Shown one piece after another: positions 1 through 7,585 of a stretch of 64,000 bases of DNA. The stretch lies in contig JABUMY010000003.1 in assembly GCA_013327885.1 (NCBI GenBank), positions 62,001-126,000 on the forward strand, given 5' to 3'. How positions within the stretch are numbered: position 1 is the stretch's first letter; the number at the start of each line of letters is the position of its first letter. The notes below the pieces were generated by a model. The model saw only the letters and a list, made by a program, of their open reading frames with translations, searched no databases and was not told the origin of the DNA. This stretch comes from Flavisolibacter longurius. GTDB taxonomy: Bacteria > Bacteroidota > Bacteroidia > Chitinophagales > Chitinophagaceae. Both the position numbers and the translations under genes were made by a program.

Positions 1-1383
1 ATCAGCAACGATAAATTGCGTCACCAGTTTGGCAACCTCAAAATGCGGGAAGCCTTTGCCAAGGCCGATAATGTACTGGCAACAGCCGCCAAGTGTATCA
101 CCGATGTGATCAACAGCACCGGCCAGATCAACGTTGACTTTGCGGATGTATGCACAGTGATGAAGAACGGTGGTGTTGCCATCCTGGGTAATGCTTCCTG
201 CTCCGGTGAAGACCGTGCACAGCGTGCCATTGAAGAAGCGCTCAACTCACCCTTGCTGAACGATAACGATATCCGCGGAGCAAAGTGGATCCTCATCAAC
301 ATCAACTCTGCCGAAGGCGAAAACGAGTTTACGATGGATGAAGTGGAGATCATTCAAACCCACCTCCTGAGCCAGGCCGGCGAGCATACCGATGTGATCC
401 TTGGTCTTGGTTATGATAACACCCTTGGCGACGAGATTGGCATTACGCTTATCGCGACCGGCTTTGAGCACAAAGATCCCTTTGTAAAAAAGCTGGCCAT
501 CAAGCAACAGCCGCAGGAAGAAAAGATCGTGATGACCCTGGGTGATGAGCAGCAGCCCAAAAGACCCGTGCCTGCAGAGCCTGCTATTGAAGACACGCTG
601 GCGCCAACGCTTGTGGACGAAGACAGCTATGTGGCGGCCCCACAAATGCGGGTAGAAGAAGAGCCAAAAGAAGAAGGCCCGATCCAGTATTTTGAATTGG
701 GTGGACAGGAGAAGCCAGCACCAAAAGAAGAAGAAGCGCCAACAGTAGGCCTGCAAATGAAGTTCAAGGAAGAAAAGGCAGAGCAGCCTGAAATGGATTG
801 GGAAAAGAAAGAACTGGAGCGCCAGAAAAAAGCATTGGAAGATAAGTTTGAAGCCCTGCGCCAGAATATTCTTGGCCAGAACATGACCGGCAGCACACCC
901 GCGCAGCCACCGGCTGCAGGTGGATACCTGTCAAGGCCTTCTAATATTTATGCCGAAAACAAGCAGCAGGCAGCCAAACCCGAAGAGCCGCTGCGTAACC
1001 AGCAAACAAAAATGGAGCAGGATGAAACCGGCGACATGCAACTGGTGATACGCAATGAAAATTCTATAGCGGATGCGCCGGCAACCCAAGCATCTCAAGC
1101 TCCACAGACCGATGATGCCCAAAACGGGAACGCGGTCGTTGACAAGCAGCGTGCAACAGAACGCCTACAGAAACTGCGCAACCTGTCGTTCAATCTGAAT
1201 GCTGCTGATCCCAACAACGAGTTTGAAAATGTGCCGGCGTACATCCGCCGTAACATGGAGCTCTACCAGGGCAGTTCGTCGGTAGAGAATTTTTACAGCA
1301 ATTACACCGTAAAGTCTGATGGCAAGAACAACGCTACCATCAGTACCATCAATACCTTCTTAGACGGCAAAAAGCCGGATTAA
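1..1383 (+). CDS. ftsZ: Cell division protein FtsZ, 3' part (5' end outside window)
   Basis: This is the tubulin-like GTPase that polymerises into the cytokinetic Z ring at midcell. The open frame enters from base 1, so the GTP-binding N-terminal domain is missing. What remains starts in the C-terminal half of the core (KMREAFAKADNVLATAAKCI, then GGVAILGNASCSG and GLGYDNTLGDEIGITLIATG). A long acidic, Glu/Pro/Gln-rich linker follows. The conserved FtsA-binding peptide is recognisable as NVPAYIRR, compared with IPAFLRR in many bacteria. It is unusual in not being terminal: 43 residues follow it, ending in DGKKPD. A strong terminator lies 78 bases after the stop. The identification is firm; the missing start is due only to the window edge. 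Confidence 0.97.
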   Translation: MSNDKLRHQFGNLKMREAFAKADNVLATAAKCITDVINSTGQINVDFADVCTVMKNGGVAILGNASCSGEDRAQRAIEEALNSPLLNDNDIRGAKWILININSAEGENEFTMDEVEIIQTHLLSQAGEHTDVILGLGYDNTLGDEIGITLIATGFEHKDPFVKKLAIKQQPQEEKIVMTLGDEQQPKRPVPAEPAIEDTLAPTLVDEDSYVAAPQMRVEEEPKEEGPIQYFELGGQEKPAPKEEEAPTVGLQMKFKEEKAEQPEMDWEKKELERQKKALEDKFEALRQNILGQNMTGSTPAQPPAAGGYLSRPSNIYAENKQQAAKPEEPLRNQQTKMEQDETGDMQLVIRNENSIADAPATQASQAPQTDDAQNGNAVVDKQRATERLQKLRNLSFNLNAADPNNEFENVPAYIRRNMELYQGSSSVENFYSNYTVKSDGKNNATISTINTFLDGKKPD

Positions 1384-1460
1384 CCGTTGTTCCAATGAAG
1401 CCACCGTTCCGTAGCTGTTGAACTGCGGAACACCAGAATAGGCTTGTGTTTTTAGTTGTT

Positions 1461-1490
1461 CCCCCGCTGTTTTTGCAGCGGGGGTTTTTT
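1461..1490 (+). terminator. Intrinsic terminator after ftsZ
   Basis: A 9-bp GC-rich stem (CCCCCGCTG with CAGCGGGGG) closes the loop TTTTTG and is followed by six T. A weaker 9-bp hairpin (1406-1414 with 1423-1431) lies between it and the stop codon. Confidence 0.9.
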
Positions 1491-1498
1491 GTTTGGTA

Positions 1499-1568
1499 GT
1501 TTATAGTTTGCCGTTTGCTGTTTACCGTTTGACGTTTGTGGTTTGTAGTTTTTGGTTTGTAGTTGGTA
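1499..1568. repeat. 7-bp degenerate array, GTTTNNN x10
   Basis: Ten consecutive 7-bp units start eight bases after the T-run of the ftsZ terminator. Nine begin with GTTT and the tenth with GTTG, while the last three bases drift (ata, gcc, gct, acc, gac, gtg, gta, ttg, gta, gta). There is no frame slip over 70 bases. Read on the other strand the unit is NNNAAAC, the same family as 20574-20664 and 29521-29590. Confidence 0.85.
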
Positions 1569-1728
1569 GGGCAATTTTTTTCTTTAAGAAAATGTGATCA
1601 TGTGAATTGCCATTAAAATTGTTTGTTCGCGGAAGTATGATTAAGTGAATAGATATCAGGTTCAACCAAGTTAGGACCGAATTGGATTAAGGTGGTTTGA
1701 AGGTTGCGAAAATCGGGCTATTAATAAA

Positions 1729-1858
1729 GGCCTGAAAGGCTTACACATATCAGCCCAGGGTGCCAGCCCTGGGTAAATAGACAACAAGGAGAGAAGGGAG
1801 CCCTGAAAGGGCGAGACAGGTGATGATAAATCTCTTGTTGTGTCGCTGTTTCAGGGCT
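1729..1858. repeat. Multi-hairpin repeat element
   Basis: About 130 noncoding bases hold several inverted repeats: GCCT-gaa-AGGC (1730-1740), CCCAGGG with CCCTGGG (1754-1773), GCCCT-gaa-AGGGC (1800-1812), a long arm CAACAAGGAGA (1782-1792) matching TCTCTTGTTG (1831-1840) with one bulge, and AGCCCTGAAA (1799-1808) matching TTTCAGGGCT (1849-1858). The last pair competes with the GCCCT hairpin. This layout looks like a non-autonomous interspersed element or a structured RNA. No coding frame or transposase is seen. Confidence 0.6.
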
Positions 1859-1887
1859 ACGTGAGACATCTGTTTTTCTCGCTTACT

Positions 1888-2673
1888 TTAATTTTCTTCG
1901 TGAAGCAGTTCATCAATACGCCTGAATACAAAACCGTCATTTTTTAGGAATAGGATTATTTCCGTTAGCCTGTCATACAATTTGTCTTTACGCCTTGGGT
2001 CGGTGCCGGCATGGATAAGCAGGATAGCACCATTCAGTTTTTGCGGAAATGACGCGACCAGCTCTTTCAGCCAATTCACCAGCCATTCGCTGCTTTTGTA
2101 GGATGCACCCATCTCGGGATAGGTATAATCAGCAGCCGTTCGCATACCGGGTGTAAAGCTGAAAAGACGCAGGCCTTTGGTTCCAGTCCAGGCAGCGATG
2201 GAGTCATTCCACCATTCATAAGGTGGAATAAATAAATGATCGCGATACACAGGGAGTGAAAGCGACCGCATGGTAGCGAGATTACGGCTAAGGTCAACCG
2301 AAAAACTATCGCGGCTTACCAGCAGGCTGTCGCGTTTTGTCCAGTCGTTATAAAGCAGGTGGTTATCGGAATGCGGGCCTAGGTAGTGGCCCTGCTGCTG
2401 CAGCGCTTTTATAACAGGTTGAAGATCGCTATTACGGAAAAACCGCCCAGTAAAGAAAAAGCCGGCCTTTACCTTTTCAGCCTGTAATGTGTTGGCAATG
2501 GCCGAAAGTCCTTCGCCAAATTCATCACCGGTAAACACAAAGGCCAGTTGTTTTTGTGCCGTATCACCACGAACAATAGCGCCCTGTACCACGGTAAAAG
2601 TCTTACCTGTTTGCCCCTTCGAAAGAAGGCAGAAAAAAAGCAGGGCTGCAACCAATATCGTGTATTTCGGCAT
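1888..2673 (-). CDS. Secreted polysaccharide deacetylase-like (NodB fold) protein
   Basis: A 261-residue protein with an N-terminal signal peptide (hydrophobic residues 5-18, likely cut after KGQ). It resembles carbohydrate esterase family 4 deacetylases, which remove N- or O-acetyl groups from cell-wall glycans. The metal-binding HxxxH motif is present as HSDNH near residue 101, and the C-terminal motif as LLIHAGTDPR. The first motif, normally TFDD, is instead FTGDEF, and the RxxPY arginine is replaced in FIPPYEWW. The fold is likely, but substrate and even activity are uncertain. It runs convergently toward ftsZ and has no operon partner. Confidence 0.75.
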   Translation of the reverse strand: MPKYTILVAALLFFCLLSKGQTGKTFTVVQGAIVRGDTAQKQLAFVFTGDEFGEGLSAIANTLQAEKVKAGFFFTGRFFRNSDLQPVIKALQQQGHYLGPHSDNHLLYNDWTKRDSLLVSRDSFSVDLSRNLATMRSLSLPVYRDHLFIPPYEWWNDSIAAWTGTKGLRLFSFTPGMRTAADYTYPEMGASYKSSEWLVNWLKELVASFPQKLNGAILLIHAGTDPRRKDKLYDRLTEIILFLKNDGFVFRRIDELLHEEN

Positions 2674-2758
2674 TAGTGCGAAATTATCTATTCTTCCTTA
2701 GCAGTAGGGTAGTGTAGCGATGTTTCACCAACAAAGTTCACAGCTTAGTACAGAAACT

Positions 2759-3211
2759 TTATGCATGCTGCGATACGCTTGCCCGCCGGTTCCGCTTCCG
2801 AAACAGCCATGCCAATGCCCCGGTTGACCACAAAGCCCAAAGAATGAGAACAGGTTGAAAGAATAACCGTGTCAGCCTTTTTTGATCGGTATCGAGCCCA
2901 AAGCCATCAATGCCATTGGTGTACTGCGAGATGTTGCCGGGGAAGACAAGCACATAAAAAATGGCCAGTGCAATCCCTACCATTATTTTGTAGCGGGTTA
3001 AAAACACCATGGCCAAGCCAAAAAGAATTTCCACAACTCCCGAAGCCACTACCACAAAGTCCATAAAACCGGGGTCAGTAGGTAGCCAGCGGGGCACCTG
3101 CGCTTTAAATTCTTCGCGTTGAAAGGTGAGGTGACCAATACCCGCCAGGAGCATGAGCAGGCCGAGAATAACCCTGGAAATATTTTGTAACGTCGACGTT
3201 TTTGCCTGCAT
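2759..3211 (-). CDS. DoxX family membrane protein
   Basis: About 150 residues starting at MQAKTSTLQN; an upstream ATG at 3241 is possible but gives an unusual N-terminus. Four hydrophobic helices are visible, including ISRVILGLLMLLAGIGHLTF and VVVASGVVEILFGLAMVFL. The pattern of a GIGH segment followed by a helix with VEILFGL is typical of DoxX/DoxD-like proteins. Members are small inner-membrane proteins of varied or unknown role, some linked to thiol redox stress. VanZ-like 3294-3851 lies just upstream on the same strand, 82 bases away. Confidence 0.8.
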   Translation of the reverse strand: MQAKTSTLQNISRVILGLLMLLAGIGHLTFQREEFKAQVPRWLPTDPGFMDFVVVASGVVEILFGLAMVFLTRYKIMVGIALAIFYVLVFPGNISQYTNGIDGFGLDTDQKRLTRLFFQPVLILWALWSTGALAWLFRKRNRRASVSQHA

Positions 3212-3293
3212 GGTTGAAAGTTTCAGCACAGAGAAGAGCAATAATCCTGCCTTGCGCCTGCGCTTAAAAACTCCTGCACACCCTGGCGCCGTC

Positions 3294-3851
3294 TTACTGG
3301 TACCGTACCGGCAGCATGTTGAGTTTTAATAGCAACAGCATTACCATCATCAGTATGGTACCGATGACTGCCAGCGTGTTGATGATCTTTTGTGCCCTGA
3401 TGCGCGGCTTGTAAGCGATTTGAATCGCTTTGCAAACAAGAAGGCCAATCACCCCGCCAAATGTATTAGTGATAATGTCGGTGCTGTCAAAGGCACCAAC
3501 GGCCAGTAGGTATTGGAGGCTTTCGATCACCAGGCTGACAAGAAAGAAGAAAAAGAGATTTTTTCCAAACGTCCATGTTTTAAACAGGGTACCTGTGTAA
3601 ATACCCAGCGGAATAAAAGCTACTACATTTAGGATGGTGCCGGCTACATCAATTTTACTGTGGTAGCGGAAGTATTCCCGGAACGGGATCAGCGTAATGC
3701 TGCGGTTATCCATATACGCAAATTGCACCCCTAGCTTGAAGAGCAGAATCCAAAATAAGGCAACCAGGTAAAGAAGGAACAGGAAAGCGGTCAGCCTGTT
3801 TGTTGCTTTGTTGTCTTCCGCTTGTAGCGTGGCCGGTTGCTGCAGGATCAT
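3294..3851 (-). CDS. VanZ-like family membrane protein
   Basis: A 185-residue integral membrane protein with four to five helices. The VanZ signature is clear: NVVAFIPLGIYTG at about residue 75 and DSTDIITNTFGGVIGLLV at about residue 123. VanZ family members are small membrane proteins; the founding member gives low-level teicoplanin resistance, but most chromosomal homologues have no assigned role. It may be co-transcribed with the DoxX gene downstream. Function beyond the family name cannot be read from the sequence. Confidence 0.85.
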   Translation of the reverse strand: MILQQPATLQAEDNKATNRLTAFLFLLYLVALFWILLFKLGVQFAYMDNRSITLIPFREYFRYHSKIDVAGTILNVVAFIPLGIYTGTLFKTWTFGKNLFFFFLVSLVIESLQYLLAVGAFDSTDIITNTFGGVIGLLVCKAIQIAYKPRIRAQKIINTLAVIGTILMMVMLLLLKLNMLPVRYQ

Positions 3852-3958
3852 GGTTTAAAAATAGGGTTTAAAATTGTTGCCTATTCCTCGCTCAAACATT
3901 CAAATCTCATTCCACCATTGCTATTATACAAACGCAAGTCTGGCCGTTTTTGTTGCCC

Positions 3959-5602
3959 TTATTCTCCCATCCACGATCGCAGAATGGCCGCTTGCAGTGG
4001 CGTTGGATTGGTGACTCGTGTTATCCGTAATGTTTTCTTCCTATCGCTGTTTTCACCTGTCGTTGTTTCCTCTACCTGTAGGCCTGCATAAGCCAGGTAG
4101 GTTGCGTAGTCAAGTGGCCTGGTGGTATAAACATAGTCAAACACGGTAGCCAATGGTTTGCCCGCAACCTGTTCACAGGTCGCTTGTAATTCTGCCTCGG
4201 TGAAACCTCGTCCCCGATCTTGGTAATACTTCCGGTACAACAACCGCATCACGTCATCCAGCGAAGCCCTGTTTTGGGTTGCGTTCCGGATCTCAAAATC
4301 AAGCAGCATACCCACCAAGGGGCCTTTGTCGTAATACGAAATGGATTTTCCCGGCTCACGTCCCTGGGTGCCAAATGGACCATCGCTCCAGGTGCTGTAG
4401 CTGGCTTGCTGCAATGACTGGTGGTGCCGGCCCGGGTTGTTTTCAACGGCAGTAAGGTTGGCGTTGAAGTTGGCAAAAAACGTAGCAGCATCTGCCAGAC
4501 CGGCTCTTTTTACAACCAGGTATTCGTAATAAACTGTCAGGCCTTCGCTCACCCAAAGCAGGTTGGTGCGGCCACCGTTTTCATAATCAAACGGACCCAA
4601 TTCAAACGGGCGGATCCGCTTTACGTTGTAATGATGAAAGTATTCGTGGGCAATAAAATTCAGCATCCGGTTCATCTCTTGCGGTTTGTCTAGCCCTTTG
4701 CCATCAAAGCTGACGGTGGTGTTGTTCAGGTGCTCGATGCCACCCCGGCCCGGGCCAATGCCAATAAACGTGTAGTGCCGGTAAGGAATATCGCCAATCA
4801 GCGAAGAAGCCGTTTCCACGATCTTTTTTACATTGGTCATAAAGCGGCTACGATCGAAATCGCCGGGTTTGTACGCAAGGAACCGGTGAGGTATGCCTTG
4901 TACGGTGAAAGAAGGCAGTTCCTCGAGGTTGCCTAACAGGATGGGACAATCGTAAAGAATATCGAAGTCGGGAGTCATAAACGAATTTGCCTTTCCGGGA
5001 AGAGGTTCAAGGCCCGTCGCAATGGTTTGCCATTTTTTGTTGGGAACAAAACGCACCGATACCGGTGTGTTGATGTGGTTGGGAATATACAGGAAGGTAT
5101 TGGCCGGCGCTACGTAAGCACGGGAGCTGTCCACGTAACTGTTGGCCACAAACTGCCTGTCTGTGCGGATGGAATAGGTTACCCGAAACGGCTTGTTTTT
5201 AACGCCGGTAATTAACCAGGTTGTACTGTCCTTCCGCATAACGGGCAGGGTTGTTCCTTTCTCCAGCCGGGCCTGCAGGTTTTCAACAGATTTTGCATAG
5301 TCGATCACCTGGTAATAGCCGGGCATCCACCTTGGTATTTTCAGGCGGATGGTGTCTTCTGTCCAGCGGCTGCAGTGGAGCGCTACATCGTAGCGATGGC
5401 TTTCGGGTTGCGGGAAAGAAACAACGTATTCCAACACCGGTTTAACCATTTGCGAGAACAGGCTGGCAGGACAGGTGACAAAGAAAATAAGGAGCAAGAG
5501 CAGGCGACGATAGAACGCCGGTAAGGCCAAAAGGAAATTGCCGGCACGACGATGAGGACGAAGGGGCAGGAGAGTAACCAGACGATGAAGCCTTGTATTC
5601 AT
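3959..5602 (-). CDS. M61 family metallopeptidase (glycyl aminopeptidase-like)
   Basis: A 547-residue predicted secreted or membrane-anchored zinc peptidase. The start at MNTRLHRL puts a hydrophobic export segment (LLLLLIFFVTCPASLFSQ) in the usual place. The peptidase_M61 N-terminal beta domain is followed by the zinc motif HEYFHH at about residue 316 and a downstream ...NLLWVSEGLTVYYEYL segment with the third ligand Glu. Family members cleave N-terminal Gly/Ala from peptides. They usually carry a C-terminal PDZ domain; here the frame ends in TPLQAAILRSWMGE, where a PDZ domain would only be starting, so the tail may be truncated. Confidence 0.88.
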   Translation of the reverse strand: MNTRLHRLVTLLPLRPHRRAGNFLLALPAFYRRLLLLLIFFVTCPASLFSQMVKPVLEYVVSFPQPESHRYDVALHCSRWTEDTIRLKIPRWMPGYYQVIDYAKSVENLQARLEKGTTLPVMRKDSTTWLITGVKNKPFRVTYSIRTDRQFVANSYVDSSRAYVAPANTFLYIPNHINTPVSVRFVPNKKWQTIATGLEPLPGKANSFMTPDFDILYDCPILLGNLEELPSFTVQGIPHRFLAYKPGDFDRSRFMTNVKKIVETASSLIGDIPYRHYTFIGIGPGRGGIEHLNNTTVSFDGKGLDKPQEMNRMLNFIAHEYFHHYNVKRIRPFELGPFDYENGGRTNLLWVSEGLTVYYEYLVVKRAGLADAATFFANFNANLTAVENNPGRHHQSLQQASYSTWSDGPFGTQGREPGKSISYYDKGPLVGMLLDFEIRNATQNRASLDDVMRLLYRKYYQDRGRGFTEAELQATCEQVAGKPLATVFDYVYTTRPLDYATYLAYAGLQVEETTTGENSDRKKTLRITRVTNPTPLQAAILRSWMGE

Positions 5603-5929
5603 TTGTTCTTTCTTTGATGACGATGGCCAGCAGGAAAACAAGTCTTCACAAGTTGTGACTATGCGAACGAATTCCAAACTGGCGTAAACAATAGTTTGCT
5701 GCTGAAGTTACAGTCTTTTCACAACTGCGTTTTAATCCCTAGTGTTTAGATTTGTTAGGACGGACTCGCGAATGAACAGATAATTTTAACCACCAAAGGC
5801 GGGCAGAGAAAGAAAATAAAACTGGTGTTTTTCCGGGCCCTATTTTCAGCCGGCGGTTGCCTTAGGTTGAAACTGGAGTTGATGATAATAACTGTTTCCA
5901 TATATTTAAACTTTCAACACCAAACTAAC
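5603..5929. other. Intergenic region, no gene seen
   Basis: A 327-base stretch between divergent genes. A perfect minus-7-like TAGATTTG (5747-5754, plus strand) is present without a clear TTG at the right spacing. No stable hairpin, repeat array or short coding frame with convincing codon use was found. Confidence 0.5.
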
Positions 5930-6421
5930 ATGCTACGTTCAATGCAAACTGCCATTTTTCTTCTGCTACTGTCCTGCCTTTTTGCCTGCAGCAAATCGTC
6001 AACCGAAACACCTGTAGACAAGGACGACCCCAAAGGACAAAAAACAAAGCTTATTGGCTCGTGGAAACTTTCTGCACAAGTGACTGACACGCCTTACGAT
6101 TTTGATGGAGACGGCACAAACGATACAGATCTATTTGCGATGTATAGTTCCTGTGGAAAAGACCAGGGATTTGTTTTCAACGCAGACGGCACCGGGTCAA
6201 GGAAGTTTTCGTGCCAGCCAGCAAGGCTTACCACTTGGAAGGTTATAAGCAACAGCGATAGCATTGCTTTTATGATGAGTGTTGATAACGGGCAAACGTT
6301 TACAGATGGTGGCAAAGTTGAACTCGTAGACGTTACCAGCACCCAACTGGTTTTGCGCTACAAAATGTCTTTGGTTCAATCGCCTGTATTGCAGCTTACA
6401 GATACGTATGTTAAACAATAG
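5930..6421 (+). CDS. Lipocalin-like lipoprotein
   Basis: A 163-residue predicted lipoprotein. I start it at MLRSMQTAIF because this gives a proper lipoprotein signal: a hydrophobic stretch followed by the lipobox LFAC, then Ser/Thr-rich linker. A longer frame from 5825 would place 35 atypical residues in front. The mature part opens with KLIGSWKLSAQV and contains DFDGDGTNDTD and NADGTGSRKF, typical of the small lipocalin-like/META-type beta barrels common in Bacteroidota. These sit in the periplasm or at the surface and mostly have no known ligand. Monocistronic in appearance. Confidence 0.75.
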   Translation: MLRSMQTAIFLLLLSCLFACSKSSTETPVDKDDPKGQKTKLIGSWKLSAQVTDTPYDFDGDGTNDTDLFAMYSSCGKDQGFVFNADGTGSRKFSCQPARLTTWKVISNSDSIAFMMSVDNGQTFTDGGKVELVDVTSTQLVLRYKMSLVQSPVLQLTDTYVKQ

Positions 6422-6642
6422 CACTCCGATGGCTGACTTGTGAATCGCCAACTTGGCAGCATTCTCCTGAAAACAATTTCCGGATTTTATCTTGTTGTCG
6501 CTTTCCCCCGTAGATAGTTCCTTATGGGATAAATCTATTTGTTTTCATGTGAATAAACAGATGTGAATGGGTAGTAATGAAGAAGCTGTAGAGAGACTTT
6601 TCCACCGCATTTGCTGAATCAATACAGCATCGCTAAAAACCA

Positions 6643-7308
6643 TCAATCATTCCCGCCCTTTGCTCCCGGCAGCCGGCTTTTTATCCAGGTCATTTGGCCA
6701 CGGTGATTGGCTTCGTGTTCGCAAACATGAAACCACTTCCAATACGTGTTCAGGGGGCGTTCTTTCGACCATTGTGGATCGATAGCCAGCAGCCACTGGT
6801 CATCTTTCTTTTTAAATTCATCCAATGTTTTCTGCCTTACTGATGTTATTTGATCAATATAGTACTGTGCGTCTTTTCCTTTTATGTTTTTTCTACCCTC
6901 ATCGCCAAGATTCATGGCTGCATTCCACTCCCTTTTTTCATCTTCAGAAAATTCCTGGCGGCCTTCAAACGTATTGATCTGGTAAAACTTGTCCACAGCG
7001 CCAAGATGAAGGACCAGGGCACCAATCGTATTGGCTTTCGGGTCGTGCAAATAATCCAGTTGTTCTGTTGTCAGGGATTTGATCGTGTTGATGATCGTTT
7101 GCCGGTTGTAGTTCAGCATCGATACCAGGGTTCCGATATGCGGTGAATAGCCTTCCATCGGACCGATCACAAACAGGCTATCCGCTGGTGGGAGATCATT
7201 GGCCAGCAAGGCGGTATTCCAACCCTGCAAGCCTAACAGGCCAGTAGTGGCCAGGGCTGTTTTTTTGACAAAATTTCTCCTGCTGACCGAGGCATTTGTT
7301 GATTTCAT
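6643..7308 (-). CDS. Tat-exported DinB-superfamily protein
   Basis: A 221-residue protein starting with a twin-arginine signal (SRRNFVKKTALATTGLLGL), so it should be exported folded, fitting a metal-loaded protein. The mature part is the four-helix DinB/YfiT type fold: YNRQTIINTIKSLTTEQLDY in the first helix, then GALVLHLGAVDKFYQ, and the C-terminal metal motif HVCEHEANHRGQ. Family members are metal-dependent thiol transferases or hydrolases; many are uncharacterised. Exported members with a Tat signal are seen in Bacteroidota. No operon partner is apparent. Confidence 0.8.
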   Translation of the reverse strand: MKSTNASVSRRNFVKKTALATTGLLGLQGWNTALLANDLPPADSLFVIGPMEGYSPHIGTLVSMLNYNRQTIINTIKSLTTEQLDYLHDPKANTIGALVLHLGAVDKFYQINTFEGRQEFSEDEKREWNAAMNLGDEGRKNIKGKDAQYYIDQITSVRQKTLDEFKKKDDQWLLAIDPQWSKERPLNTYWKWFHVCEHEANHRGQMTWIKSRLPGAKGGND

Positions 7309-7585
7309 AAAACAGTATTTAGTGGTTCTGATGAAAACTGGCTTGTTGTTTCATAATGGTTAACAGCTTTAAGCTTGGCAAAGGACAGCCTTCCTGTTTG
7401 CCCTGTATAAAATCGTTGTATTAAAGATAAATAGAATTGGTTGGGTTTGGCAACTGGGTTTCTAACCAAACTTTGAGCTAGCGTAAGCTTGGAATTGCAA
7501 TCTGTATGATCATTTTCTTATGCAGGTAAAATGATGCCTGCTTTTACTTTCGCAGCTATGAAAATGAAAGCGATACATAGATCCA

